NCBI RefSeq assembly: GCF_007856155.1
Contig: NZ_CP042266.1
Span: forward strand, 5,704,001-5,768,000
Direction of reading: 5' to 3'
Source: Streptomyces qinzhouensis
GTDB lineage: Bacteria; Actinomycetota; Actinomycetes; Streptomycetales; Streptomycetaceae
Length of the DNA stretch: 64,000 bases
Shown: piece after piece, positions 1-10,436 of the stretch
Numbering within the stretch: the first letter of the stretch is position 1
Layout of the letters: each line of letters begins with the position of its first letter
Made by a program: the position numbers and the translations under genes
Notes under the pieces: generated by a model
Told to the model about the DNA's origin: nothing
Seen by the model: the letters and a program-made list of their open reading frames with translations, nothing else
Databases searched by the model: none

Positions 1-914
<914 letters not shown>

Positions 915-1018
915 ACCGCCCGCCGCCCCACCGTCCGCGCCGGGCGGTGCCGCCCGCCCGGCGGCGACCGGTTCCGCCGGGACCGGGAAGGGATCACCGG
1001 GACCGGGGCACCGGGACA

Positions 1019-1039
1019 CCGGTCCGGAATCCGGACCGG
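1019..1039 (+). other. Inverted repeat in the glnK-glnD gap
   Basis: Perfect 9-bp arms (CCGGTCCGG, three-base loop AAT, CCGGACCGG) lie about 45 nt upstream of the glnD start. It has no T-run, so it is more likely an attenuating or mRNA-processing hairpin, or a protein site, than a classical terminator. It could explain uneven expression of glnD relative to amtB-glnK. Confidence 0.45.
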
Positions 1040-1083
1040 GCTCGGCCGGCCGCCGGTGGGAACGAACCGAGGAGGTACCAACG

Positions 1084-3657
1084 GTGCGGAGCGACGAGAA
1101 ACCGGCGGCACGGACGGACGGGCCGGGGGCGCCCGGGACGGCCGCGGACGAGGGACCCGCGGCGGCCGGTGACCGGCCGGCCGACGGGTCCGGTACGCCG
1201 GGAGTACGCGCGGTAGACGGGACCGCCGCGCCCGGGGAGCACGCGAAGGGGTACGCCGCCGACCGGCTCCGGCTCCTCAACGACGTACAACAGCTCGGGC
1301 CGCCCCGCCGCGCCGCACTCGCCTCGCTCACCGACCGGTGGCTCGGACATCTGATGCGCGCCGCGCAGCGGGACACCGCGGTGCCCGGCGCCGCACTGGT
1401 CGCCGTCGGCGGGTACGGCCGGGGCGAACTCTCCCCCCGCAGCGACCTCGACCTGCTCCTCCTCCACGACGGCACCGCCGCCCCCCGCGCGGTCGCCGCG
1501 CTCGCCGACCGCATCTGGTACCCGGTCTGGGACCTCGGGCTCGCCCTCGACCACTCCGTACGCACCCCCGCCGAGGCCCGCACCACCGCGGGCGCCGACC
1601 TCAAGGTCCACCTCGGACTCCTCGACGCCCGGCCGGTCGCCGGCGACCCCGGACTCGTCGCCGCCCTGCGCACCGCCGTCCTCACCGACTGGCGCAACCG
1701 CGCCCCCGGCCGGCTGCCCGAACTCGCCGAACTCTGCCGGGAACGCGCCGAACGCCACGGCGATCTGCGCCATCTCCTCGAACCCGACCTCAAGGAAGCC
1801 CGCGGCGGACTGCGGGACGCCGTCGCGCTGCGCGCCGTCGCCGCCTCCTGGCTCGCCGACGCCCCGCGCGACGGGCTCGCCGAGGCCCGCCGTACCCTCC
1901 TCGACACCCGGGACGCCCTCCACCTCTCCACCGGACGGGCCGGCGACCGGCTCGCCCTGGAGGACCAGGACCAGACCGCCGCCCGGCTCGGTGTCCTCGA
2001 CGCCGACGCCCTGCTGCGCCGGGTGTACGAGGCCGCCGGGACCATCGCCTACGCGAGCGACGTCACCTGGCGCGAGGTCCACCGGGTGCTGCGCGCCCGC
2101 AGCGTCCGCCGCCGGATCCGGACCGTGCTCACCGGCGGCGCCCGGCGCACCGAACCCGAACGCACCCCCCTCGCCGACGGTGTCGTCGAACACGACGGGG
2201 AGGTCGCCCTGGCCCGTACCGCCCGGCCCGAACAGGACCCGGTGCTCCTGCTGCGGGCCGCCGCCGCGGCCGCCCAGGCGGGGCTGCCGCTCTCCCGGCA
2301 CGCCGTCCGCGGCCTCGCCCGTACCGCCCCGCCGCTGCCCGTGCCCTGGCCCGCCGAGGCCCGGGAGGAGTTCGTCACCCTCCTCGGCGCCGGAGAGCCC
2401 ACCGTCGCCGTCTGGGAGGCCCTCGACGCCGAAGGCCTGATCACCCGGCTGCTGCCCGACTGGGAACGGGTACGCCACCGTCCGCAGCGCAACGCCGTCC
2501 ACGTCTGGACCGTCGACCGGCATCTGGTGGAGACCGCCGTCCGGGCCGCCGCGCTCACCCGCCGTGTCCACCGCCCCGATCTGCTCCTCGTCGCCGCGCT
2601 GCTGCACGACATCGGCAAGGGATGGCCGGGCGACCACGCGGCGGCCGGGGAGACCATCGCCCGGGACACGGCCGCCCGGATGGGCTTCGACCCCGCCGAC
2701 GCGGCCGTCGTCGCCGCCCTCGTACGCCACCATCTGCTGCTCGTGCAGACCGCGACCCGGCGCGATCTGGACGATCCGGCGACCGTACGGGCCGTGGCCG
2801 GGGCCGTCGGGACCCCGGGGACCCTGGAACTGCTCGTCGCCCTCACCGAGGCCGACGCCCTGGCCACCGGGCCCGCGGCCTGGTCGGGCTGGCGGGCCGT
2901 CCTCGTCGACGAGCTCGCCGACCGGACCGCGGCCGTCCTCGACGGCGCCCCGCCCGCCGCCCCCTCCGTGCCCGGCGCCGAGGAGGAGCGGCTCGCGGTC
3001 GAGGCCCTGCGCACCGGCGGGCCGGTGCTCGTACTCCGTACCCACGGCGACGGCGGCCCCGCGGGCGAGGACGGCGGAACGCCCGAACCGGTCGGCGCCG
3101 AACTGCTGATCGCCCTGCCCGACCGGCCCGGTGTGCTGCCCGCCGTCGCCGGACTGCTCGCCCTGCACCGGCTCACCGTCCGCTCCGCCGATCTGCGCGA
3201 GATCACCCTGCCCGCCGCCGCCGGACCGGGCGCCGTCCTCGTACTCAACTGGCGGGTGGCCGCGGCCTACGGCTCCCTGCCGCAGCCCGCCCGGCTCCGC
3301 GCCGACCTCGTCCGCGCCCTCGACGGCTCCCTCGGCATCCGGGCCCGGCTCGCCGAACGCGATGCCGCCCGGCCCCGCCGCCGCGGCGCCGAACCGCCCC
3401 CGCCCCGGGTGACCGTCGCCGCCGACGCCTCCCGCCGCGCCACCGTGATCGAAGTCCGTGCCCCGGACGCCCCGGGACTGCTGCACCGTGTCGGGCTCGC
3501 CCTGGAGGACGCGGGTGTACGGGTCCACAGCGCCCACGTCAGCACGCTCGGGGCGAACGCGGTCGACGCCTTCTACGTCACCGCCGACGGCGGTGGGCCG
3601 CTGCCGGACGAGGCCGCGGCAGAGGTGGCGCGGGCCCTCGAAACGGCCCTGCGCTGA
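1084..3657 (+). CDS. glnD: PII nucleotidyltransferase / nucleotidyl-removing enzyme GlnD
   Basis: 857-residue cytosolic enzyme that modifies and demodifies PII; in Streptomyces GlnD acts as an adenylyltransferase. Domains in order: a disordered Gly/Pro/Ala-rich N-terminus (about 50 residues); the nucleotidyltransferase motif GGYGRGELSPRSDLDLLLL near residue 108, with the paired metal-binding aspartates; a GlnD-specific helical domain; an HD phosphohydrolase domain with LLHDIGKG near residue 506, which removes the nucleotide; and two C-terminal ACT domains (about 673-750 and 787-857), expected to sense glutamine. The GTG start at 1084 is preceded by a good GAGGAGGT Shine-Dalgarno. It is the last gene of amtB-glnK-glnD; a strong hairpin follows it. 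Confidence 0.96.
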   Translation: MRSDEKPAARTDGPGAPGTAADEGPAAAGDRPADGSGTPGVRAVDGTAAPGEHAKGYAADRLRLLNDVQQLGPPRRAALASLTDRWLGHLMRAAQRDTAVPGAALVAVGGYGRGELSPRSDLDLLLLHDGTAAPRAVAALADRIWYPVWDLGLALDHSVRTPAEARTTAGADLKVHLGLLDARPVAGDPGLVAALRTAVLTDWRNRAPGRLPELAELCRERAERHGDLRHLLEPDLKEARGGLRDAVALRAVAASWLADAPRDGLAEARRTLLDTRDALHLSTGRAGDRLALEDQDQTAARLGVLDADALLRRVYEAAGTIAYASDVTWREVHRVLRARSVRRRIRTVLTGGARRTEPERTPLADGVVEHDGEVALARTARPEQDPVLLLRAAAAAAQAGLPLSRHAVRGLARTAPPLPVPWPAEAREEFVTLLGAGEPTVAVWEALDAEGLITRLLPDWERVRHRPQRNAVHVWTVDRHLVETAVRAAALTRRVHRPDLLLVAALLHDIGKGWPGDHAAAGETIARDTAARMGFDPADAAVVAALVRHHLLLVQTATRRDLDDPATVRAVAGAVGTPGTLELLVALTEADALATGPAAWSGWRAVLVDELADRTAAVLDGAPPAAPSVPGAEEERLAVEALRTGGPVLVLRTHGDGGPAGEDGGTPEPVGAELLIALPDRPGVLPAVAGLLALHRLTVRSADLREITLPAAAGPGAVLVLNWRVAAAYGSLPQPARLRADLVRALDGSLGIRARLAERDAARPRRRGAEPPPPRVTVAADASRRATVIEVRAPDAPGLLHRVGLALEDAGVRVHSAHVSTLGANAVDAFYVTADGGGPLPDEAAAEVARALETALR

Positions 3658-3710
3658 GCCGCGCGGGCAGCTTCGCGGACCGGCCGCCGCTCGGGCGTAC
3701 CGGGGCTGTG

Positions 3711-3742
3711 GGCCCCGGCGCGGGCGGGCACCCGCCGGGGCC
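3711..3742 (+). terminator. Stem-loop after glnD
   Basis: Perfect 10-bp stem (GGCCCCGGCG / CGCCGGGGCC) with a 12-nt loop, about 55 nt after the glnD stop and about 57 nt before the ffh start. There is no U-tract, which is common for Streptomyces terminators. It probably separates the nitrogen operon from ffh. Confidence 0.6.
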
Positions 3743-3798
3743 GGATACCCTGGAGGGCGATTCCCTGTTGCCCCCGACCTTGAGGACCGACGAGCGCC

Positions 3799-5352
3799 GT
3801 GTTCGATACTCTCTCCGACCGCTTGGCGAACACCTTCAAAACCTTGCGGGGCAAGGGTCGTCTCAGCGAGGCGGACATCGACGGCGCGGCCCGTGAGATC
3901 CGGATCGCGCTGCTGGAAGCGGATGTCGCCCTCCCCGTGGTCCGGGCGTTCATCGCCAATATCAAGGAGCGGGCGCGCGGCGCCGAGGTCTCCAAGGCGC
4001 TCAACCCCTCCCAGCAGGTCATCAAGATCGTCAACGAGGAGCTGGTCGGCATCCTCGGCGGCGAGACCCGCCGGCTCCGGTTCGCCAAGCAGCCCCCGAC
4101 CGTGATCATGCTCGCCGGCCTCCAGGGCGCCGGTAAGACCACGCTGGCCGGAAAGCTCGGCCGCTGGCTCAAGGCCCAGGGCCACTCCCCGCTGCTGGTC
4201 GCCTGCGACCTCCAGCGCCCCAACGCGGTCAACCAGCTCTCCGTCGTCGCCGAGCGCGCGGGCGTCGCCGTGTACGCGCCCCAGCCCGGCAATGGAGTGG
4301 GCGACCCGGTCCAGGTCGCCAAGGACTCCGTCGAGCACGCCCGCGCCAAGCAGTACGACGTGGTTGTCGTCGACACCGCCGGCCGCCTCGGCATCGACCA
4401 GGAGCTGATGCGGCAGGCCGCGGACATCCGCGACGCCGTCTCGCCCGACGAGATCCTCTTCGTCGTCGACGCCATGATCGGCCAGGACGCGGTCAACACC
4501 GCCGAGGCCTTCCGCGACGGCGTCGGCTTCGACGGCGTCGTGCTCTCCAAGCTCGACGGCGACGCCCGCGGTGGTGCCGCGCTCTCCATCGCGCATGTCA
4601 CCGGCCGCCAGATCATGTTCGCCTCCAACGGCGAGAAGCTGGACGACTTCGACGCGTTCCACCCGGACCGCATGGCGTCCCGCATCCTCGGCATGGGCGA
4701 TGTGCTCTCGCTGATCGAGAAGGCCGAGCAGACCTTCAGCCAGGAAGAGGCCGCCAAGATGGCCTCCAAGCTGGCGAGCAGCAAGGGCAAGGACTTCACC
4801 CTCGACGACTTCCTGGCCCAGATGGAGCAGGTCCGGAAGATGGGCTCCATCTCCAAGCTGCTCGGCATGCTGCCCGGCATGGGCCAGATGAAGGACCAGA
4901 TCAACAGCATCGACGAGCGCGACGTCGACCGCACCGCCGCGATCATCAAGTCGATGACCCCGGCCGAGCGTGCCGAGCCGACCATCATCAACGGCTCCCG
5001 CCGGGCCCGGATCGCCCGCGGTTCCGGAGTCGAGGTCAGCGCCGTCAAGAGCCTGGTCGAGCGGTTCTTCGAGGCCCGCAAGATGATGTCCCGGATGGCC
5101 CAGGGCGGCGGGATGCCCGGAATGCCGGGTATGCCGGGCATGGGTGGTGGGCCCGGCCGGCAGAAGAAGCAGCAGAAGCAGGCCAAGGGCAAGCGCCGCA
5201 GCGGCAACCCGATGAAGCGCAAGGCGGACGAGCAGGCCGCCGTCGAGCGCCGGGAACAGGCCGCGGCCCAGGGCGGGGCCTTCGGCCTTCCGGCCGGGGA
5301 GAAGGACCAGCCCTTCGAGCTGCCGGACGAGTTCAAGAAGTTCATGGGCTGA
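3799..5352 (+). CDS. ffh: Signal recognition particle protein Ffh (SRP54)
   Basis: 517-residue GTPase that binds 4.5S/SRP RNA and signal sequences and delivers ribosomes to FtsY at the membrane. It has an N-terminal helical N domain, then the G domain with P-loop GLQGAGKTT (about residue 107), DTAGR, and SKLDGD in place of the usual TKLDGD. The C-terminal M domain is Met-rich (MLPGMGQMKDQ, then a GGMPGMPGMPGMGGG stretch) and basic (QKKQQKQAKGKRR). The GTG start at 3799 begins the family-typical MFDTLSDRLANTF. It precedes ftsH, with the gap carrying two DnaA-box-like sequences. Confidence 0.98.
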   Translation: MFDTLSDRLANTFKTLRGKGRLSEADIDGAAREIRIALLEADVALPVVRAFIANIKERARGAEVSKALNPSQQVIKIVNEELVGILGGETRRLRFAKQPPTVIMLAGLQGAGKTTLAGKLGRWLKAQGHSPLLVACDLQRPNAVNQLSVVAERAGVAVYAPQPGNGVGDPVQVAKDSVEHARAKQYDVVVVDTAGRLGIDQELMRQAADIRDAVSPDEILFVVDAMIGQDAVNTAEAFRDGVGFDGVVLSKLDGDARGGAALSIAHVTGRQIMFASNGEKLDDFDAFHPDRMASRILGMGDVLSLIEKAEQTFSQEEAAKMASKLASSKGKDFTLDDFLAQMEQVRKMGSISKLLGMLPGMGQMKDQINSIDERDVDRTAAIIKSMTPAERAEPTIINGSRRARIARGSGVEVSAVKSLVERFFEARKMMSRMAQGGGMPGMPGMPGMGGGPGRQKKQQKQAKGKRRSGNPMKRKADEQAAVERREQAAAQGGAFGLPAGEKDQPFELPDEFKKFMG

Positions 5353-5473
5353 CCCGCGCCGCGGGCCTCGACGCCCGGGCCCACGGCGAGCGTCCGGCCC
5401 CTTCGGGCGGCCCCCGGAGCCGGAGGACGGCACCGGCATCCCGGCCGACCGCGGCCGGCGGCCCCGCACGGGG

Positions 5474-5496
5474 TTGTCCACAGGCGGTTGTCCACA
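5474..5496 (+). promoter_or_regulatory. Two tandem DnaA-box-like 9-mers upstream of ftsH
   Basis: TTGTCCACA occurs at 5474-5482 and again at 5488-5496, same orientation, 14 bp apart (just over one helical turn). TTGTCCACA is the preferred Streptomyces DnaA box. The pair sits about 40 nt before the ftsH start, so it may be a DnaA-responsive promoter element. DnaA binding here is inferred, not shown. Confidence 0.55.
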
Positions 5497-5535
5497 GGGG
5501 ATGCCGATGCCGTCCTTCTGTCTTAACGTCCCCCT

Positions 5536-7461
5536 ATGAGCAACCCCGCGCCGCCGCGCCGGGCGCCCGACGACCCCTGGCGCTCCGAGGGCACGCCGCC
5601 GAGCCCGCCACCGCGGCGGAAGATGCCCGGCGGCTGGTGGGGGCTGCTCGTGGCGGCGGCGGTGGTCTATCTCGTCGCGAGCCTGGTGCTCTCGCAGTTC
5701 CGCAAGGGCGGCGAGGAGCCCACGGTCTCGTACACGGAATTCAGCAGACAGGTCACCGCCGGCAATATCTCCAAGATCTACTCCAAGGACGAGGCGATCG
5801 AGGGAGAGCTGAAGAAGAAGGCCCCGATCCCCGGCGGCGACGGCGACTACACCAAGTTCAGGACCCAGCGGCCCGCCTTCGCCACCGACGATCTGTGGGG
5901 CGAGCTGACCCGGGGAAGCGTCACGGTCACCGCCGAGCCGGTCGTCCAGAAGACCAGCCTCTGGTCCTCCCTGCTCTTCGCCTTCCTCCCGATCCTGCTG
6001 CTCATCGCCGTCTGGGTGTTCGCGGCCCGGCGGATGGGCGCGGCCCTCGGCGGCGGCGGCGGGATCCTCGGCCGCAAGGAGCCGCCCAAACCGGTCGAGC
6101 TGCTGCCCGGCAAGCGCACCACCTTCGCCGATGTCGCCGGTATCGACGAGGTGGAGGGCGAGCTCAACGATGTCGTCGACTTCCTCAAGAACCCCGGGGC
6201 GTACCGCCGCATGGGCGCCAGAATGCCCGGCGGTGTCCTGCTCGCGGGCGCGCCCGGCACCGGCAAGACCCTCCTCGCCCGGGCCGTCGCCGGGGAGGCC
6301 GGGGTGCCCTTCTTCTCCGCCTCCGCCTCCGAGTTCATCGAGATGATCGTCGGGGTGGGCGCCGGACGGGTCCGCGAGCTGTTCTCCGAGGCCCGCAAGG
6401 TCGCCCCCGCGATCGTCTTCATCGACGAGATCGACACCATCGGCCGGATCCGCGGAGGCGGCGCCGGACTCGGCGGCCACGACGAACGGGAACAGACCCT
6501 CAACCAGATCCTCACCGAGATGGACGGCTTCACCGGATCGGAAGGGGTGGTCGTGCTGGCCGCCACCAACCGCGCGGACGTCCTCGACCCGGCGCTCACC
6601 CGGCCCGGCCGCTTCGACCGGATCGTCCAGGTCTCCCCGCCCGACCGGCCCGGCCGCGAGGCCATCCTCACGATCCACACCCGGGAGATCCCGCTCGCCC
6701 CCGATGTCGATCTCGCCCGGATCGCCGCCGCCACCCCCGGGATGACCGGAGCCGATCTCGCCAATCTCGCCAACGAGGCGGCGCTGCTCGCGGTCAAGCG
6801 GCGCGAGGACGCCGTCACCCAGTCCGATCTGACCACGGCGCTGGAGAAGGTCCAGCTCGGTGCCGAACGACCGCTGGTGCTGAGCGCGGAGGACCGGCGG
6901 CGCACGGCGTATCACGAGAGCGGCCACGCGCTTCTCGGGATGCTCCAGCCCGGGGCCGATCCGGTCCGCAAGGTGACGATCGTGCCGCGCGGCCGGGCCC
7001 TGGGCGTCACGCTCTCCACCCCGGAGGCCGACAAGTACGCGTACACCGAGGAGTATCTGCGCGGCCGGATCATCGGGGCCCTCGGCGGTATGGCGGCCGA
7101 GCAGATCGTCTTCGGAGTGGTGACCACCGGCGCCGAGAGCGACCTGGAGCAGGTCACGGGGCTGGCCCGGGGCATGGTCGGCCGCTGGGGCATGAGCGAA
7201 CGGGTGGGGCGGCTGACCGCGGTCCCCGGCGATGCCCAGGTGCCGTACGGGCTCTCCGCGGCGCCCGCCACGCTGGACACGGTCGACCACGAGATGCGGC
7301 GGATCGTGGACGAGTGCTACGAACACGCCTGTCGGCTGCTGCGGGAGAACCGCGGCCGGCTGGACACGCTCGCGCAGGCGCTGCTGGAACACGAGACGCT
7401 GGAGGAGGAAGCGGCCTACCGGGCCGCGGGAATCCCCCGCCTGGCGAAGGGCGACACCTGA
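5536..7461 (+). CDS. ftsH: ATP-dependent zinc metalloprotease FtsH
   Basis: 641-residue membrane-anchored AAA+ protease that degrades misfolded membrane proteins and regulators. A Pro-rich cytosolic N-terminus is followed by TM1 (about 34-56), a short extracytoplasmic segment, and TM2 (about 143-165, [18 protein letters not shown]). The AAA module has Walker A GAPGTGKT near 238, Walker B IVFIDEID, and the second region of homology with [20 protein letters not shown]. The zinc site HESGH is at 460-464. The start ATG at 5536 lies just behind the DnaA-box pair. It is shorter and more divergent than the main FtsH of the genus, so it is probably the second paralogue; in S. coelicolor I recall this position as SCO5587. 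Confidence 0.95.
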   Translation: MSNPAPPRRAPDDPWRSEGTPPSPPPRRKMPGGWWGLLVAAAVVYLVASLVLSQFRKGGEEPTVSYTEFSRQVTAGNISKIYSKDEAIEGELKKKAPIPGGDGDYTKFRTQRPAFATDDLWGELTRGSVTVTAEPVVQKTSLWSSLLFAFLPILLLIAVWVFAARRMGAALGGGGGILGRKEPPKPVELLPGKRTTFADVAGIDEVEGELNDVVDFLKNPGAYRRMGARMPGGVLLAGAPGTGKTLLARAVAGEAGVPFFSASASEFIEMIVGVGAGRVRELFSEARKVAPAIVFIDEIDTIGRIRGGGAGLGGHDEREQTLNQILTEMDGFTGSEGVVVLAATNRADVLDPALTRPGRFDRIVQVSPPDRPGREAILTIHTREIPLAPDVDLARIAAATPGMTGADLANLANEAALLAVKRREDAVTQSDLTTALEKVQLGAERPLVLSAEDRRRTAYHESGHALLGMLQPGADPVRKVTIVPRGRALGVTLSTPEADKYAYTEEYLRGRIIGALGGMAAEQIVFGVVTTGAESDLEQVTGLARGMVGRWGMSERVGRLTAVPGDAQVPYGLSAAPATLDTVDHEMRRIVDECYEHACRLLRENRGRLDTLAQALLEHETLEEEAAYRAAGIPRLAKGDT

Positions 7462-8126
7462 TCGGGCCCGGTACCCGCGGTCGGTCCCTGCCGCTGGCCC
7501 CCGTCCTGCCGTCGGGACCACCGGCCCCGCGCCAGGACCTCCCCGCCCGCAGCCGGGGAGCGTCGCGGACCGTACCAAGGCCGCACGCAAGCCGTACCGG
7601 ACCGTACACACGCCGTTCCTCGCCGTACACGTGCCGTACACGTGCCGTACACGTGCCGTACACGGCTGGGAAACAGCCGGGACGCCGGGCGGAAACAGCC
7701 GGGGAACCTGTGAGAAACGGAGAACCGGCCTTTTCGGGCGAGCCGTTTCGGTACGGTGTCCGGAGTCCGGACGCGGCGCCGGACGGCACCGGCCCAGCCA
7801 TGGGGTCGGCCACGGGGTCGGCCACGGGTCGGGAGAACCGGCCTCCGGCACCCGGCACGGGACCGGCACGGGACCGGCGCACGCCGGTGGCGCCCGGAAG
7901 CCCCGGGGGCTCGGAGCGCGAACCGTGGGGCAATGTGTCGCACCAGGTCGGCATGTACCGCCGTACGAGGTGCTACGTACCACCTTGATGCCCACTGAGA
8001 GCCTTCTCCGCAGATCTGCGTACCCGCCCCTCGTCGGGACACATCAATGCCAACTGACGGGTACGTGCAAAATATTTGGGATGCCCCGTAATGGAACCGT
8101 GGGCCGCCCAGGCTCGTTATCACGAC
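7462..8126. other. 665-nt gap with repeats and palindromes, no convincing gene
   Basis: No frame here has convincing coding character in either direction; the open frames are extensions from ftsH shadows. Visible elements: four 11-bp tandem repeats (7622-7665); two and a partial copy of a 12-bp repeat GGGGTCGGCCAC (7802-7833); a near-identical pair ATGCCCACTGA (7988-7998) and ATGCCAACTGA (8047-8057); a perfect 12-bp palindrome CGCAGATCTGCG (8009-8020); and an AT-rich patch GCAAAATATTT near 8067-8077 that could hold the -10 of the following gene. The half nearest the next gene looks like regulatory DNA. Confidence 0.5.
7622..7665 (+). repeat. 11-bp tandem repeat, four copies
   Basis: The unit GCCGTACACGT is repeated at 7622, 7633 and 7644, with a fourth copy at 7655 differing in its last base. 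The period of 11 places each copy on the same face of the helix. Each unit contains GTAC, and each junction CACGTG. It may be slippage or an iteron-like protein site. Confidence 0.75.
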
Positions 8127-8720
8127 GTGAGCACGACACCACCTGTTCTCGCCGCAGAGCTGGCACAGGCATGGGCCGACATTCAACGGCACCACGCCGA
8201 GCTGCCGGATCTCGCCGCGCCAGAGTCCCTGATCGGAGAGTCGTCGTCCGCCTGCGGCGGCGAGCTGTCCTTCGAGCGACTGCTTCACGAGGCAGTCCAC
8301 GGCATCGCCGCCGCACGAGGTGTCCGCGACACCTCCCGCGCCGGCCGCTACCACAACCGCAGATTCCTGGCGATCGCCGAGGAGATGGGCCTCGACCACG
8401 CCGACGAGCCGCATCCCAGCAGCGGCTTCTCGCTGGTCGTGCTCAGCCCGGAGGCCAAGAGACGGTACCGCCCGACGATCGAACGGCTGCAGCGCGCCCT
8501 CAAGGCGCACACCGTCGCCACGGCGTCCGACACCAAACGCTCCTTCCGCGGACCGGCCGCCCGGCACGGCTCCTCGGGCGGCGGTGTCCGGGTGAAGGCC
8601 GTCTGCGACTGCGGCCGCAATGTCCGGGTCGTCCCCTCGGTCCTCGCCCAGGCGCCCATCGTCTGCGGCGGCTGCGGCAAACCCTTCCGTATCCCCGAAC
8701 CGGTCGCCGCGGCGAGCTGA
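8127..8720 (+). CDS. SprT-like putative zinc metalloprotein with C-terminal zinc ribbon
   Basis: 197 residues from the GTG at 8127; an ATG at 8091 and a TTG at 8076 are in the same frame, so the start is uncertain and none has a strong Shine-Dalgarno. The N-terminal half carries the gluzincin motif HEAVH (residues 54-58), followed by YHNRRFLAIAEEMGL, the spacing and wording of a SprT-like third zinc ligand. The C-terminus has CDCGRNVRV and CGGCGKPFRIP, which can form a zinc ribbon. SprT/Spartan relatives act on DNA-protein crosslinks, but whether this bacterial branch is a protease is not established. It stands alone between ftsH and rpsP. Confidence 0.75.
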   Translation: MSTTPPVLAAELAQAWADIQRHHAELPDLAAPESLIGESSSACGGELSFERLLHEAVHGIAAARGVRDTSRAGRYHNRRFLAIAEEMGLDHADEPHPSSGFSLVVLSPEAKRRYRPTIERLQRALKAHTVATASDTKRSFRGPAARHGSSGGGVRVKAVCDCGRNVRVVPSVLAQAPIVCGGCGKPFRIPEPVAAAS

Positions 8721-8923
8721 CCCCCGGCCGGCCGCCTGACGGGGGCGGTGCAGGTCCGGGGGACAGTGCGCCATCGGCGTGTGGCACAATGGCTAGCTGT
8801 ACTCGACGGCCGCACAGGACCCCTCTCTCCTCCGGCTGACGCGTCCATCGGGCACCCGAGTACCGCAACCCCACGTGGCATCTCGTTGTGCCCAACCACG
8901 TCAAGACCAGGAGCACCACTCCA

Positions 8924-9361
8924 GTGGCAGTCAAGATCAAGCTGAAGCGTCTCGGTAAGATCCGTTCGCCTCACTACCGCATCGTCGTCGCCGACTCCCG
9001 TACCCGCCGTGACGGCCGGGCCATCGAGGAGATCGGTCTGTACCACCCGGTGCAGAACCCCTCGCGCATCGAGGTCGACTCCGACCGCGCGCAGTACTGG
9101 CTGTCCGTCGGCGCCCAGCCGACCGAGCCGGTCCTCGCCATCCTGAAGCTCACCGGCGACTGGCAGAAGCACAAGGGCCTGCCGGCCCCGGCGCCGCTGC
9201 TGGTGGCCGAGCCGAAGGCCGACAAGCGCGCCGCCTTCGACGAGTTCGCCAAGACCCTGGAGGACGGCGAGCCCAAGGGCGAGGCCATCACCCAGAAGGC
9301 GAAGAAGTCCGACAAGAAGGCGGACGAGGCGGCTGACGCTGCCGAGTCGACCGAGGCCTGA
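8924..9361 (+). CDS. rpsP: 30S ribosomal protein S16
   Basis: 145 residues from the GTG at 8924 ([20 protein letters not shown], the family start), with GGAG about 10 nt upstream. An upstream in-frame start at 8888 would add a non-conserved leader and was rejected. The S16 core occupies the first 80 residues; the rest is the Ala/Lys/Asp/Glu-rich tail typical of actinobacterial S16 ([17 protein letters not shown]). The 203-nt upstream gap contains a TGGCACAATGG sequence near 8779-8789 that could be its -10 region. It is tightly followed (2 nt) by the KH-domain gene, the conserved rpsP-khpA arrangement. Confidence 0.97.
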   Translation: MAVKIKLKRLGKIRSPHYRIVVADSRTRRDGRAIEEIGLYHPVQNPSRIEVDSDRAQYWLSVGAQPTEPVLAILKLTGDWQKHKGLPAPAPLLVAEPKADKRAAFDEFAKTLEDGEPKGEAITQKAKKSDKKADEAADAAESTEA

Positions 9362-9363
9362 GT

Positions 9364-9603
9364 ATGCTCGAGGAGGCTCTCGAGCACCTCGTCAAGGGCA
9401 TCGTCGACAACCCGGACGACGTCCAGGTCGCCTCGCGCAACCTACGTCGCGGGCGCGTTCTCGAAGTCCGGGTCCACCCCGACGACCTCGGTAAGGTGAT
9501 CGGCCGCAACGGCCGCACCGCCCGCGCTCTGCGCACCGTCGTGGGCGCCATCGGCGGCCGTGGAATCCGCGTCGACCTCGTCGACGTGGACCAGGTCAGC
9601 TGA
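9364..9603 (+). CDS. khpA: KH-domain RNA-binding protein KhpA
   Basis: 79-residue single type-II KH domain protein. The GxxG loop is in VIGRNGRTARALRTVV (about residues 41-56). It starts 2 nt after the rpsP stop, so the two are co-translated. KhpA-family proteins bind RNA, often with KhpB/Jag, and affect cell elongation and sRNA stability in Firmicutes; the Streptomyces role is not known to me. It is followed immediately by a very strong hairpin. Confidence 0.95.
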   Translation: MLEEALEHLVKGIVDNPDDVQVASRNLRRGRVLEVRVHPDDLGKVIGRNGRTARALRTVVGAIGGRGIRVDLVDVDQVS

Positions 9604-9617
9604 ACAAGAGCAGTACC

Positions 9618-9660
9618 GGCTCGGGCCGGGGGAGGCTGTCCGCCTCCCCCGGTTCGAGCC
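9618..9660 (+). terminator. Strong intrinsic terminator between khpA and rimM
   Basis: Outer stem GGCTCG/CGAGCC, two G-T wobble positions, then a perfect 10-bp inner stem CCGGGGGAGG/CCTCCCCCGG around a 7-nt loop, directly followed by GTTTT. The total of about 18 pairs plus a T-run makes it one of the clearest terminators in the window. It lies 14 nt after the khpA stop and should cut rpsP-khpA off from rimM-trmD. Confidence 0.85.
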
Positions 9661-9833
9661 GTTTTCGGTGTCCGGGGCCGGAGACCGCCATCCCGGAGGC
9701 CGTAACGGCGGACCCGCCGTAGCGTCGGATCAGGGCCGGACGGCCGGTACGGCAGCGCTCCGGCACCCGCCCGGCCGTGCCGCCGGGCGGACCCCGGACC
9801 CGACCGGGTCTCAACCACAGGAGAGGCAACGAA

Positions 9834-10436
9834 GTGCATCTGGTAGTCGCCCGGATCGGCCGCGCCCACGGCATCCGGGGCGAGGTCACCGTCGAGGTGC
9901 GGACCGACGAGCCGGAGCAGCGGCTCGCCCCCGGAGCCGTACTGGCCACCGATCCGGCGAGCACGGGCCCGCTGACCATCGAGACCGGGCGGGTGCACAG
10001 CGGCAGGCTGCTGCTGCGCTTCGCGGGCGTGCACGACCGCACCGGCGCCGAGGCCCTCCGTAACACCCTGCTCATCGCGGACGTGGACCCGGAAGAGACC
10101 CCCGAAGACCCCGACGAGTACTACGACCACCAGCTCGTCGACCTCGATGTCGTCCTCACCGACGGAACCCCGGTCGGCCGGATCACCGAGATCAGCCACC
10201 TGCCCTCGCAGGACCTGTTCATCGTGGAGCGGCCCGACGGCGACGAGGTGATGATCCCCTTCGTCGAGGAGATCGTGACCACCATCGACCTCGGCGAACA
10301 GCGGATCGTCGTCGACCCGCCCCCCGGGCTCCTCGACGACCGTGCGGAGATCGCCTCCGCCCGTGACGCGGAGACCGGCGAGCCCCGGGACGACGCCGGC
10401 GCCTCCGGTCAGGGGCCCGCGAAGGACGGCGCCTGA
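9834..10436 (+). CDS. rimM: 16S rRNA processing protein RimM
   Basis: 200 residues from the GTG at 9834, chosen because it follows GGAGAGG at good spacing and begins [18 protein letters not shown], the conserved RimM opening. The N-terminal RimM domain (to about 85) is followed by a PRC-barrel ([14 protein letters not shown]...[13 protein letters not shown]). It binds S19 in the 30S head and helps 16S maturation. The C-terminal 40 residues are low-complexity. Its stop overlaps the trmD start by one base. In-frame starts further upstream add only non-conserved sequence across the preceding gap. Confidence 0.96.
   Translation: MHLVVARIGRAHGIRGEVTVEVRTDEPEQRLAPGAVLATDPASTGPLTIETGRVHSGRLLLRFAGVHDRTGAEALRNTLLIADVDPEETPEDPDEYYDHQLVDLDVVLTDGTPVGRITEISHLPSQDLFIVERPDGDEVMIPFVEEIVTTIDLGEQRIVVDPPPGLLDDRAEIASARDAETGEPRDDAGASGQGPAKDGA

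Noticed and set aside
994..7995. Antisense open frame of over 2300 codons opposite glnD, ffh and ftsH
   Set aside because: High third-position GC leaves antisense frames open. It covers three strongly conserved genes and shows no domain, only Gly/Asp/Val-rich sequence.
8770..8923. tRNA-like sequence upstream of rpsP (CACAATGGCTAGCTGTACTCGACGG-type region)
   Set aside because: No cloverleaf, acceptor stem or CCA end; it better fits a promoter and leader of rpsP.
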